Of a DNA stretch of 12,795 nt, positions 5,744-12,795 are shown in pieces. The notes under the pieces were generated by a model. It saw nothing but the letters and a program-made list of their open reading frames with translations, was not told the DNA's origin and searched no databases. This DNA is from Acidobacteriota bacterium (GTDB taxonomy: Bacteria > Acidobacteriota > Polarisedimenticolia > Gp22-AA2). The stretch covers positions 1 through 12,795 of the forward strand of contig JACQNT010000090.1 in assembly GCA_016202915.1 (NCBI GenBank). The letters run 5' to 3'. The first letter of the stretch is position 1. Every line of letters begins with the position of its first letter. Made by a program: the position numbers and the translations under genes.

Positions 5744-8716
5744 GAGGAGCTTCTTCATTTCCTTGATTTTGGCGGCGACGTCACGGTACGTGGAGTCCAT
5801 GCCGTAGACTTCGGTGTACATCCGGATCGCCTTGCCGTAGTCTCCCTGCTCCCTGTGCACCTCGGCGATGTCGTAGCGCAGGCCCAGCGATTCGTGCCCG
5901 GCGAGTCCGGGCATGTCGAGGCCCTTCTGGTACCAGTTCAGCGCCAGCTGGGGCATCCCCTTTTCCCTGAAGCAGAGCCCGAGGATGCCGCAGCACTCGA
6001 CGGCCCGTGCCGGATCCTTGGAGGCGTGCTGGAACTCGCCGATCGCCTCGTCCACCAGCCCCATCTCCTTGTAAGCGATCCCGAGGTTGTAGTGCGTGTC
6101 GTAGTCCTCGGAATCCACCTGCTGCTCCACTCCCTTCTTGAACGCCCTGAAGATCTCCTCCATGGAGTGGCCCGACCCCTCGAGGGCTTCCTGCTCCTGG
6201 GTATCGACGGCGACCTGCGCCTCCGCCAGGCTCTTGTCGAGCTCGGAGGCAAGATCGAAGAAGTCGCCTTCGGCCTCGGCCGCCCGGGGCTTCTCCACCC
6301 GGAAGACCGGCTTCGGCTTGGCGGCGCGCGGCACGGGCCGGTCCTTCGCCGCGGCGGGCATGGCGATCGTCTTCGATCCGAAGGCGCGCTCGACATCCAC
6401 ATCCAGGCCGACGGGCTCCTCGGCCGGGGCGGGCGCCGCCGGCGCCGCGGGCGCCTGGGAGGCCGGTTGATTGGAGCGCTCGAAACGCTGCGCTACCTCC
6501 CGGCTTCCGGGGTACCGCTTCTGCAGTTGGAAGAGCACGGCGCGCGCCTCCTCCAGCAACCCCTGGTCGATGTAGAAATCGACCTCCCCCAGCTTCTCGG
6601 CCTCGGGGTCGCGCGCCGGACCGGTGATGGGGCCGGCCGGGGCCTCTACCTCGATGGTGACTGCGCCACCGTCCTCGCCCAGCGTCGCACCGCCCAGGAA
6701 ATCCTCCGGGGTCTCCTCCTCGACCCTCTCCGGCAGCTTCCCGGCGCGCTGCGCCGTCGCCGCGGGACCGCCGGCGGATGGCGAGGAGACCGCCGGCTCC
6801 GGCGCCTGCTCGGTCATGTCGATCTCGATCTCCAGTTCGGTTCCGGCGGCCCCCTCGTCGGCGCAGATCTCGAGGCCCGGCCCGGCCCCGGCCGCTTCCC
6901 CGGCGGTCGGCGGCGCTTCCGGCTCCTCGATCTCCAGCTCCCTCGGCGCGCCTGAGCCGCCACGCGGACGCGACGCGGCCGGCGCCGCCGGCGGGGCCGG
7001 CGGGGCCGCAGGGGGGTGCTCCGCGCCCCTGGCGCCCGGGCGTGCTCCGGCCCCGCCCGCGGCAGCGGAGGGAGCGCCTCCGGCTGCGGCCGCGCCGGCC
7101 GCCGTGAACTCCTTGATCCGCGGGTTGTTGGGGTCGATGCGAATCGCCTCGTTGATGAAATCCTGGGCCTCTTCCGCGCGGCCGCGGCTCTTCATGATGT
7201 CCGCCAGAGTCAGGCATTCCCCGACGGCCTTCTCCTTGTCGCCTTCCTCGTAGTAGAGCTCCTTCAGCTTGCCGTGGGAGGCGACGTGGCGCGGGTACTT
7301 CCCCAGGATCTTGAGCAACTGCTCCTTCGCCTTCTCGAGCAGGCCGTACTTGACGAAGACCTCGGCCTCGGTGAAGTGCTCGCTGATGAAATCGTCGTCC
7401 TCGGGCTCGCCGCTGTCGCCGGCCGCCTGCATCTCCTGGATCCTGGATCCGGACCCGTACGCCTCGTCTCCGTCGGCCTCCTCCGCGATCTCCCCGCCCA
7501 CCGGCGCCTCCGCGGCGCTCTCGACGTCCAGGGCCGGCTCCCTCTCGAGCTCGAAGGCCCCCTCCTGGATGTCCGGGCCGGCCCCGGCCGGCCCGCGCGG
7601 CGGTGAGGGGGGCGCCGCCTCAGGAGCGGGCCGTCCGCCGCCGGCCTCCCTCTGGACCTCGGCCAGCCGTTGCAACGCCTCGACCTGCGCCTTCTTGTCG
7701 CCCGCCTGCGCGGCGATCTCCGCCGCCTTTTCGAGGCCGGCCTGCTGATCCGGGAAGGCCCGCAGGAACTCCGCCAGAAGCGGCGTCGCCTCCTGCCCGC
7801 GCGACTCCTCCACGAGCTGTCCGGCCGCCCGCGACATCCACTCGAGCGCCTCCTCGGCGCTGCGGCGGGAGATGTGGTAGCGCCCGATGGCCGCCGCGAC
7901 CTCGGGCGGGGCGCCCTCGGCGACGCCCTGCAGCCGGCGGAAGACCCTTTCGGCGTCGGCCGCCTTGCCCGCGCACAGGTAGGCCTCTCCCAGGAGCGCC
8001 AGGGAACGGGGGTTGTCCCCATTCGCCCTGGCCATCTCCACCACGACGGAGAGCATGTCGCCGGGGCTCCTCTCCGCCTCCTTGGTCAGCGACAGGACCA
8101 GGCTCATCAGGCCGGCATCTCCGGGGACCGCCTTGACCCCCCGCTGCGCCACCTTGATCGCCTCGTCGAGCATCCCCTTCCCGGCGAGCGCCTGGGCGAC
8201 GTGCCTGAACTCGCGGCTCGCCTCCTGCCCGCTGCCCGCCCGCGCCAGCAGATCCGCGAAGGTCACGCGGACCTTCATGTTGTCGGGCTCGATCTCCAGG
8301 ATTTTCGGGAACACCTCGATCGCTTTCCTGGCCTGCCCCGCCTTCACGAAGTGATCCGCCACCGCGAGGTACTGCGCCTTGGCCTCGATCGTCAGGCCCT
8401 GCTGCAGGTAGAGGCCCGCCAGCTTCTGGAGGCAGTCCATATTGGACGGGTCGAACTTGCTCACCTTCTTGTACATCGCGATCGCTTTGAGGAAGAAGCC
8501 GTCGCTGGCGTAGTACTCGGCGATGCGCAGGAAGCAGCGCATGGCGTCCTGGCTCTTCCCGGCCCGGACGCAGAGATCGCCCAGCTTGTTGACCACGTTC
8601 ATGTCGCGGGGGTTGTCCTCGGCGAGCTTCCTGTACTCGCCGATCGCCTCGGGGATCTTGCCGGACTTCACGAACTTCTCGGCGTTCGCGATGGTCCTGG
8701 CGCGGTCGAAGGGCAT
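5738..8716 (-). CDS. Large modular TPR protein of unknown function
   Basis: A 992-residue, probably cytoplasmic scaffold; no signal peptide or membrane span is visible. Residues 1-360 are successive TPR-like helical hairpins, for example AEKFVKSGKIPEAIGEYRKL at 12-31. Residues 361-440 form a Pro/Ala/Glu-rich linker, 441-540 a TPR block, and 541-700 a long Ala/Pro/Gly linker with short acidic motifs (LEIEEPE, LEICADE, LEIEIDMTE). Residues 706-745 form an isolated half-module (VDFYIDQGLLEEARAVLFQL), 748-815 another linker, and 845-992 a C-terminal TPR block containing DYDTHYNLGIAYKEMGL (871-887). From memory, this last block resembles proteins in Acidobacteria and Geobacter-like bacteria; none has a role I can assign. 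It starts 4 nt after the rnhB stop with only a distant GGAG as ribosome site, so it is probably co-transcribed with the translation operon. Its role is likely as a protein-interaction hub, which is inference. Confidence 0.9.
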   Translation of the reverse strand: MPFDRARTIANAEKFVKSGKIPEAIGEYRKLAEDNPRDMNVVNKLGDLCVRAGKSQDAMRCFLRIAEYYASDGFFLKAIAMYKKVSKFDPSNMDCLQKLAGLYLQQGLTIEAKAQYLAVADHFVKAGQARKAIEVFPKILEIEPDNMKVRVTFADLLARAGSGQEASREFRHVAQALAGKGMLDEAIKVAQRGVKAVPGDAGLMSLVLSLTKEAERSPGDMLSVVVEMARANGDNPRSLALLGEAYLCAGKAADAERVFRRLQGVAEGAPPEVAAAIGRYHISRRSAEEALEWMSRAAGQLVEESRGQEATPLLAEFLRAFPDQQAGLEKAAEIAAQAGDKKAQVEALQRLAEVQREAGGGRPAPEAAPPSPPRGPAGAGPDIQEGAFELEREPALDVESAAEAPVGGEIAEEADGDEAYGSGSRIQEMQAAGDSGEPEDDDFISEHFTEAEVFVKYGLLEKAKEQLLKILGKYPRHVASHGKLKELYYEEGDKEKAVGECLTLADIMKSRGRAEEAQDFINEAIRIDPNNPRIKEFTAAGAAAAGGAPSAAAGGAGARPGARGAEHPPAAPPAPPAAPAASRPRGGSGAPRELEIEEPEAPPTAGEAAGAGPGLEICADEGAAGTELEIEIDMTEQAPEPAVSSPSAGGPAATAQRAGKLPERVEEETPEDFLGGATLGEDGGAVTIEVEAPAGPITGPARDPEAEKLGEVDFYIDQGLLEEARAVLFQLQKRYPGSREVAQRFERSNQPASQAPAAPAAPAPAEEPVGLDVDVERAFGSKTIAMPAAAKDRPVPRAAKPKPVFRVEKPRAAEAEGDFFDLASELDKSLAEAQVAVDTQEQEALEGSGHSMEEIFRAFKKGVEQQVDSEDYDTHYNLGIAYKEMGLVDEAIGEFQHASKDPARAVECCGILGLCFREKGMPQLALNWYQKGLDMPGLAGHESLGLRYDIAEVHREQGDYGKAIRMYTEVYGMDSTYRDVAAKIKEMKKLLG

Positions 8717-8720
8717 CGGC

Positions 8721-9368
8721 TCAGTGGCTCCGGGCGTTCGCGAAGAGGCCGGGCGCGGCCGACGGGAGGACGCCCCTGAACGTGACGCGGTGCAGAGGCG
8801 TGGCGCCGAAACGGCGCAACGCCTCGAGGTGGCGGGGCGTGCCGTACCCCACGTGCAGGTCGAATCCGTACGCCGGGTAGAGGGCGTGGAACGAGCGCAT
8901 CATCTCGTCCCGATAGACCTTCGCCAGGATCGACGCGGCGGCGATGGAGGCGCAGAGACGATCACCGCCCACGATCCCCTCCTGAGGGGGCGCGATCCCC
9001 GGGATCTCCAGGGCGTCCACCAGGACGTAGTCGGGCCGGATCCGCAGAGCCGAGACGGCGCGTTTCATGGCGAGCAGCGTGGCCCGCAGGATGTCGGTCC
9101 GGTCGATCTCCTCCGCATCGACGACCCCCAGGGCGAACGCCCGGGCGCGCCGCGTGATCAGCCGCGCCAGCCGGGCGCGCCGCGACCGCGACAGCAGCTT
9201 CGAATCGCGCAGGCCTTGGATGGGCCGCCGCGGATCCAGGACCACGGCGCCCGCCACCACGGGACCGGCCAGGCAGCCCCGTCCCACCTCGTCCACGCCC
9301 GCCACCGCCCGGTACCCCGAGGCGCCGAGGCGCTTCTCGCGCGACCAGCCGGCATCGCGGCGCCGCAT
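8721..9368 (-). CDS. rnhB: Ribonuclease HII
   Basis: Cleaves the RNA strand of RNA-DNA hybrids and excises single ribonucleotides from DNA. The 215 residues include the acidic active-site set of type 2 RNases H: Asp26 and Glu27 in GVDEVGRG, Asp118 in YVLVDALEI and Asp154 in KVYRDEMM, with the conserved SIAAASILAK (141-150) just before. The motif YGFDLHVGYGTPRHLEAL is the usual C-terminal signature. The ATG at 9368 lies 6 nt after the rplS stop, and an AGGAG overlapping the end of rplS serves as its ribosome site. The rplS-rnhB pairing is common in bacteria. Length is normal. Confidence 0.97.
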   Translation of the reverse strand: MRRRDAGWSREKRLGASGYRAVAGVDEVGRGCLAGPVVAGAVVLDPRRPIQGLRDSKLLSRSRRARLARLITRRARAFALGVVDAEEIDRTDILRATLLAMKRAVSALRIRPDYVLVDALEIPGIAPPQEGIVGGDRLCASIAAASILAKVYRDEMMRSFHALYPAYGFDLHVGYGTPRHLEALRRFGATPLHRVTFRGVLPSAAPGLFANARSH

Positions 9369-9374
9369 GCGCTC

Positions 9375-9722
9375 CTACCCCTGCGTCTTCTCCTCGATGC
9401 GCGCCGCTTTCCCCCGGCGCGACCTCAGGTAGTAGAGCTTGGCGCGGCGCACGCGGCCCTGCCGCACCACCTCGATCCGGGCGATGAGCGGCGAGTAGAG
9501 GGGGAAGATGCGCTCCACGCCCACCCCGTCCGAGATCTTGCGCACGGTGAAGGTGCTGCCCGCGCCGCCGCCCTTCATGGCGATGACCATTCCGTGAAAA
9601 ACCTGGATGCGTTCCTTCTCCCCTTCCGTGACCTTGACGTGCACCTTCACGGAGTCCCCCACGCGGAAGGCGGGGGCCTCTATCTTCAGCTCCCTCTCTG
9701 CAATCAGCTTCACGAAATCCAT
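9375..9722 (-). CDS. rplS: 50S ribosomal protein L19
   Basis: Large-subunit protein at the interface with the 30S subunit. At 115 residues it has the family's usual length. It shows the conserved FRVGDSVKVHVKVTEGEKER, then IQVFHGMVIAMKG, then SPLIARIEVVRQGRVRRAKL and YYLRSRRGKAARI. A GAGG about 6 nt upstream supports the ATG at 9722. It sits 24 nt after trmD and immediately before rnhB, the usual order. Confidence 0.98.
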   Translation of the reverse strand: MDFVKLIAERELKIEAPAFRVGDSVKVHVKVTEGEKERIQVFHGMVIAMKGGGAGSTFTVRKISDGVGVERIFPLYSPLIARIEVVRQGRVRRAKLYYLRSRRGKAARIEEKTQG

Positions 9723-9746
9723 GGTGTCCTCGATCCCGTTCCGGGC

Positions 9747-10469
9747 TCAATGGTCCTGTCGCGCCTCTGGCCCGGAAAGGGCACGGGGCGCCTTGAGAAG
9801 ATCAGGTCGCTTGCGGGCCGTCGCTTCCAGGGCGCGGGCCCTCCGCCACGCGGCGATCGCCTGGTGATTGCCGGAGAGCAGGATCTCGGGAACCTTCCAT
9901 CCCCGGAAGTCGGCCGGCCGCGTGTAGTGCGGGTGTTCCAGGCCGTCGGCGGAGAAGGAGTCGTTGCGCGCCGCCTCCTCGTCGCCCAGCGCCCCGGGCA
10001 CGAGGCGCGCCAGGCTGTCGACCAGCACCATCGCCGGGATCTCGCCGCCGGTGAGCACGTAGTCTCCGATCGAGATCTCCTCGTCCGCCAGGTGCAGGCG
10101 CACCCTCTCGTCGACCCCCTCGTAGCGCCCGCAGATCAGGATCACCCTCCGGTAGCCCGCCAGGCGCCTGGCCTGGACCTGGTCGTAGCGCGCCCCCTGG
10201 GGGCAGAAGAGGATGGTGCGGGACGACTCCTCGGGATGGCGCTCCCGGATCGCCTCGACGGCCGCGAAGATCGGCGCCGGCGCCAGCACCATGCCGCCGC
10301 CGCCGCCGTACGGCGCGTCATCAATCTTATGATGCGGATCGGCGGAGAAGTTGCGCAGGTCATGGACGCGCACCTGGATGAGCCCGCGCGCGCGCGCGCG
10401 GCGCACGATGCTGTGCGACAGCGGGCCTTCGAACATGGCCGGGAATGCGGTGACGACGTCAAAGTCCAT
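9747..10469 (-). CDS. trmD: tRNA (guanine-N1)-methyltransferase
   Basis: Transfers methyl from S-adenosylmethionine to N1 of G37 in tRNAs that read CNN codons, preventing +1 frameshifting. The 240-residue product has the trefoil-knot SAM site: LFCPQGARYDQ (87-97), LICGRYEGVDERV (111-123) and SIGDYVLTGGE (133-143). Arg155 and Asp170 (in NDSF) correspond by alignment from memory to the essential Arg154 and Asp169 of E. coli. HPHYTRPADFRG (179-190) is the C-terminal tRNA-binding signature. I chose the ATG at 10469 because MDFDVVTAFPAMF is the normal start and GGAG lies 4 nt upstream; the longer open frame upstream is a shadow of rimM. It overlaps the 3' end of rimM by 11 nt, so coupling is expected. 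Confidence 0.98.
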   Translation of the reverse strand: MDFDVVTAFPAMFEGPLSHSIVRRARARGLIQVRVHDLRNFSADPHHKIDDAPYGGGGGMVLAPAPIFAAVEAIRERHPEESSRTILFCPQGARYDQVQARRLAGYRRVILICGRYEGVDERVRLHLADEEISIGDYVLTGGEIPAMVLVDSLARLVPGALGDEEAARNDSFSADGLEHPHYTRPADFRGWKVPEILLSGNHQAIAAWRRARALEATARKRPDLLKAPRALSGPEARQDH

Positions 10470-11043
10470 AGAGCTCCAGCAGGCCTTCCGGGGGATCGAT
10501 GGTGATGATTCCCCCGGCGAGGTCGATCTCCGTGCAGATCGACCGCGCGGCGGGCAGCAGGATCTCCTGCCGGGCGCCGCCGGCGCCGGCGACAGGATCG
10601 ATCGCGAGGAGCGGCGTCCCTCCCGTCTGCACGATGTCGCGCACGGTGCCGATCGCCCGCCCGTCGCGCGTGCGGATCCGCAGACCGACCAGTTCGAAAA
10701 TATAGTAGCTGCCCTCCGGGAGGTCAACCAACCCGTTGCAGGGCATCAAGATATCCTTTCCGACGAGGGGCGCGGCTTGGGTCGCCGTCCCGACCCCCCG
10801 GAGCTTCAGGACCACCTTGTCGTCGTAGGCCGCGTATTCCTCGACCTCGTAGCGCTGCCCCCCGTCGCGTGCGTCGCCCACCAGCACCCAGGCGCGCCCC
10901 CGGAGCTGATCGACGCCGTGCGGCACCAGCCTGGCCGTCAGGCGGCCCGCTGCCCCGCGCAGCCGCAGGCCGGTGGCGACCACGACCGCCCGCTCCTCCC
11001 CGGGGGGAGGCGTCGGGACGGGTCCCCTATTCGACGATTTCAA
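10459..11043 (-). CDS. rimM: Ribosome maturation factor RimM
   Basis: Binds S19 and helps mature the 3' head domain of 16S rRNA in the 30S subunit. At 194 residues it is slightly long. The N-terminal RimM beta-barrel spans roughly 18-105 and the PRC-barrel roughly 110-190, marked by SYYIFELVGLRIRTRDGRAI and a GTVRDIVQTGG-type strand. The glycine-rich N-terminal signature is weak here (ATGLRLRGAAGRL). The start assigned is a TTG at 11043, inside the end of the KH gene, with GGGGAGG 10 nt upstream. A GTG near 10985 has a GGGGAGGAG upstream but would remove the first beta-strand. The true start is therefore uncertain; the identity follows from both domains and from position between the KH gene and trmD. 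Confidence 0.92.
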   Translation of the reverse strand: MKSSNRGPVPTPPPGEERAVVVATGLRLRGAAGRLTARLVPHGVDQLRGRAWVLVGDARDGGQRYEVEEYAAYDDKVVLKLRGVGTATQAAPLVGKDILMPCNGLVDLPEGSYYIFELVGLRIRTRDGRAIGTVRDIVQTGGTPLLAIDPVAGAGGARQEILLPAARSICTEIDLAGGIITIDPPEGLLELYGL

Positions 11044-11302
11044 GTTCGTAATACCTCCCCTGCCGGGCGCCGGCGGCCTCGAGGAGGGCGCGCAGGGCCT
11101 GCGCGGTCCGTCCCTGCCGGCCGATGACCCGGCCCAACTCCTCCGGATCGACCGTGAGCTCCAGGACCGTGACGTCGTCCTCCTGGAACTCGGTCACCTG
11201 GACCGCTCCCGGCCGGTCGACGAGGTCCTTCGCGATCGCCTCGACCCAGCCCTTGATGTCCGGGGCCTCCCCCACGGCCGGACGCTCAGGCCCCCGCGCC
11301 AC
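11027..11302 (-). CDS. khpA: KH-domain RNA-binding protein, KhpA type
   Basis: Small single-KH protein of the KhpA/YlqC family, which binds RNA, often with a partner of the KhpB/Jag type. The KH loop GRVIGRQGRTAQALR contains the GxxG motif (GRQG, residues 61-64 counted from the GTG at 11302). IKGWVEAIAKDLVDRPGAV at 16-34 is the typical family N-terminus. From GTG 11302 it is 91 residues, longer than the usual 75-80, and no ribosome site is visible. A second GTG at 11275, 10 nt after the rpsP stop, would give 82 residues and is quite possible. Position between rpsP and rimM is the standard one. It overlaps rpsP by 17 nt if the first start is used, and rimM by 17 nt. Confidence 0.93.
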   Translation of the reverse strand: MARGPERPAVGEAPDIKGWVEAIAKDLVDRPGAVQVTEFQEDDVTVLELTVDPEELGRVIGRQGRTAQALRALLEAAGARQGRYYELEIVE

Positions 11303-11531
11303 GGGCGCGGTCGATCAGCCGGCGGACCGTGTCGGAAGGGCGCGCTCCCTTGCGCATCCAGGCGTCGGCCTTCTCGACGTCGATCCTGATGACTTCCGGC
11401 TTGCGGCGCGGATCGAAATAGCCGATCCGGTCGGTGACCCGCGAGCGCGTCTGGCGCGCCGACTCCGAGACCACGACGTGGTAAAACGGTTTGTTCTTCG
11501 TGCCTGCCCTGCTCAGGCGTATCGCAAGCAC
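11286..11531 (-). CDS. rpsP: 30S ribosomal protein S16
   Basis: Small-subunit protein needed for assembly of the 16S 5' domain. At 81 residues it has normal length and the characteristic opening LAIRLSRAGTKNKPFYHVVV, then IGYFDPRRKP and the C-terminal helix ADAWMRKGARPSDTVRRLI. It starts with GTG at 11531. AGGAGG lies 7 nt upstream (11539-11544) and overlaps the ffh stop codon, so translation is probably linked to ffh. The gap to ffh is 11 nt. Confidence 0.97.
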   Translation of the reverse strand: MLAIRLSRAGTKNKPFYHVVVSESARQTRSRVTDRIGYFDPRRKPEVIRIDVEKADAWMRKGARPSDTVRRLIDRARGAGA

Positions 11532-11542
11532 CTCGTCGCCTC

Positions 11543-12795
11543 CTATCTGCGGAAAGGTCGCGCGTCCCCGAACAGCCCGGCCATCCGGGACATCGGGCCG
11601 CCGCGCGCCATGGTTTTCATCATCTTCTTCATCTGCCTGAACTGCCTCAAGAGACGGTTCACCTCGGAGACCGTGGTGCCGCTGCCGCGCGCGATGCGCA
11701 GCCTGCGGCGGCCGTCGATCACCTCGGGATGCAGCCGCTCCGCCGGAGTCATCGAGCCGATGATCGCCCGGGCCCGCACCAGGCTTCTCTCATCGAGCGG
11801 CATGTCCTTGACCGCCGCGGCGCCCGGCAGCATCTCCAGGATCTGGCGCAACGACCCCATGCGGCTCACCCTGTCCAGCTGCTCGGCGAGGTCCGTGAGC
11901 GTCAGCTCGCTCCTCCTCAGCCGCCGCGCCAGCACCTCCCTCTCCCCGGCGGAGGACACCGCCGCCGCTTTTTCAATAAGCGTCAGCACGTCCCCCATCC
12001 CGAGGATCCGGGACGCCAGGCGCTCCGCGTGGAACGCCTCGAGGTCCTCCAGGTGCTCCCCGATCCCGACGAACTTGATCGGAACGCCGGTCACCTTGCG
12101 GAGCGACAGGGCCGCGCCGCCGCGCGCGTCGCCGTCGGCCTTCGAGAGGATCACGCCGCTCAGGCCGAGGCGCGCGTGGAAGACGGCCGCGGAGCGCACC
12201 GCGTCCTGCCCGGTCATCGAGTCCGCCACGTACAGGACCTCCGCCGGGCGGAGGGCCTCCTTCAGCGCCGTCAGCTCCTCCATCAGCGCCTCGTCCACGT
12301 GCAGCCGCCCGGCGGTGTCGACGATCACCGGGTCGCGCCCCACCTGGCGCGCCTCCTGGAGAGCGACCTGGCAGGCCGCCGCCGCGCCCGCGCCCGGCTC
12401 CGCCGCGGCGACGGGGACGCCGATCTGCGCGCCCAGGATCTTCAACTGCTCGACCGCGGCCGGGCGGCGCACGTCGGCCGCCACCAGGAGGGGCGAGCGC
12501 CCCTGCCCCTTCAGCAGGCGCGCCAGCTTGGCGCAGGTGGTGGTTTTCCCCGATCCCTGCAGCCCCGTCATCATGTAGATGGAGGGCGCCTGCGGCGCCC
12601 GCTTCAGATATGCCTCGCTCCCCTGGGACAGCAGCGCGATCATCTCGTCCCGGACGACCCTCAACACTTGATGTCCCGGCGTCAGGCTCCGGAGGATCTC
12701 CTCGCGGCTGGCGCGGTCGCGCACCGTCTCGGTGAACTCCTTCACGACCGGGAGGCTGACGTCGGCCTCCAGGAGGGCGAGGCGGATCTCCCGGA
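11543..12795 (-). CDS. ffh: Signal recognition particle GTPase Ffh (SRP54), 5' end outside the window
   Basis: GTPase and signal-sequence-binding subunit of the SRP, which directs nascent membrane and secreted proteins to FtsY at the membrane. About 416 residues are visible. The frame runs to the window edge through REIRLALLEADVSLPVVKEF, so only about the first 30 residues of the N domain are missing. G domain (numbering from the window edge): P-loop GLQGSGKTTT (77-86), DVRRPAA, DTAGRL (159-164) and the G4 loop SKADGDARGG (217-226), where TKxD is usual. The M domain contains ILGMGDVLTLIEK, a methionine-bearing MGSLRQILEMLPG region, and the 4.5S RNA-binding segment ARGSGTTVSEVNRLLRQF, followed by the basic, Met-rich tail KKMMKTMA. 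No 4.5S RNA gene is in this window. Confidence 0.97.
   Translation of the reverse strand, partial: REIRLALLEADVSLPVVKEFTETVRDRASREEILRSLTPGHQVLRVVRDEMIALLSQGSEAYLKRAPQAPSIYMMTGLQGSGKTTTCAKLARLLKGQGRSPLLVAADVRRPAAVEQLKILGAQIGVPVAAAEPGAGAAAACQVALQEARQVGRDPVIVDTAGRLHVDEALMEELTALKEALRPAEVLYVADSMTGQDAVRSAAVFHARLGLSGVILSKADGDARGGAALSLRKVTGVPIKFVGIGEHLEDLEAFHAERLASRILGMGDVLTLIEKAAAVSSAGEREVLARRLRRSELTLTDLAEQLDRVSRMGSLRQILEMLPGAAAVKDMPLDERSLVRARAIIGSMTPAERLHPEVIDGRRRLRIARGSGTTVSEVNRLLRQFRQMKKMMKTMARGGPMSRMAGLFGDARPFRR

Noticed and set aside
12141..12150. G4 loop change in Ffh (SKAD instead of TKxD) as a sign of a non-functional or novel SRP GTPase.
   Set aside because: Ser for Thr is conservative, the Lys and Asp that bind guanine are kept, and every other motif is normal.
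207..12578. Long plus-strand open frames, for example at 207-1163, 1721-3178, 4261-5766, 8523-10505 and 11124-12578.
   Set aside because: They lie antisense to well-identified minus-strand genes, are rich in Arg, Pro, Gly and His with no recognisable motif, and are expected in GC-rich DNA where antisense frames lack stop codons.

Overview
The window is GC-rich bacterial chromosome (bias towards G or C at third codon positions). Every gene I can support reads on the minus strand, so the biological order runs from high to low coordinates. The organism is not named by the sequence. The gene content, the GC bias and a long TPR/Pro-Ala-Glu protein resemble those of Acidobacteriota or deltaproteobacterial-type lineages; this is inference, and no rRNA or other taxonomic marker is present.

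Region A (12795 to 8721) is the widely conserved translation/SRP cluster: ffh (5' end outside the window), rpsP, a KH-domain khpA-type gene, rimM, trmD, rplS and rnhB. Gaps are 6 to 24 nt or the genes overlap, so it is almost certainly one operon. It supplies the SRP GTPase, ribosomal proteins S16 and L19, a 16S maturation factor, the tRNA m1G37 methyltransferase and RNase HII. Three consecutive genes (rpsP, khpA, rimM) begin with non-ATG codons.

Region B (8716 to 3635) continues in the same direction. A 992-residue TPR scaffold of unknown function starts 4 nt after rnhB. After 70 nt comes a nicotinate phosphoribosyltransferase, whose stop codon overlaps the GTG start of a NUDIX hydrolase (GTGA). 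This suggests coupled NAD salvage and clean-up of NAD-derived or ADP-ribose-type nucleotides.

Region C (3634 to 2723) is the least ordinary part: about 400 bp without a convincing gene but with a 14-bp direct repeat and a 10-bp inverted repeat, then a small frame with coding-like composition (unknown product). That frame overlaps by 7 nt a 100-residue TPR protein that has a good Shine-Dalgarno sequence.

Region D (2715 to 1) begins with a good sigma70-type promoter (TTGACA, 17 bp, TAGCAT) in front of an aldehyde dehydrogenase and an alanine dehydrogenase truncated by the window edge about 8 residues before its expected end. This is probably an amino-acid or aldehyde catabolic unit separate from the upstream operons.

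I see no CRISPR array, tRNA, rRNA, insertion sequence, phage gene or recognisable defence system. The window is mostly housekeeping. The points worth a second look are the modular TPR protein, the small frame at 3019-3354 and the basic-tailed NUDIX protein linked to NAD salvage.
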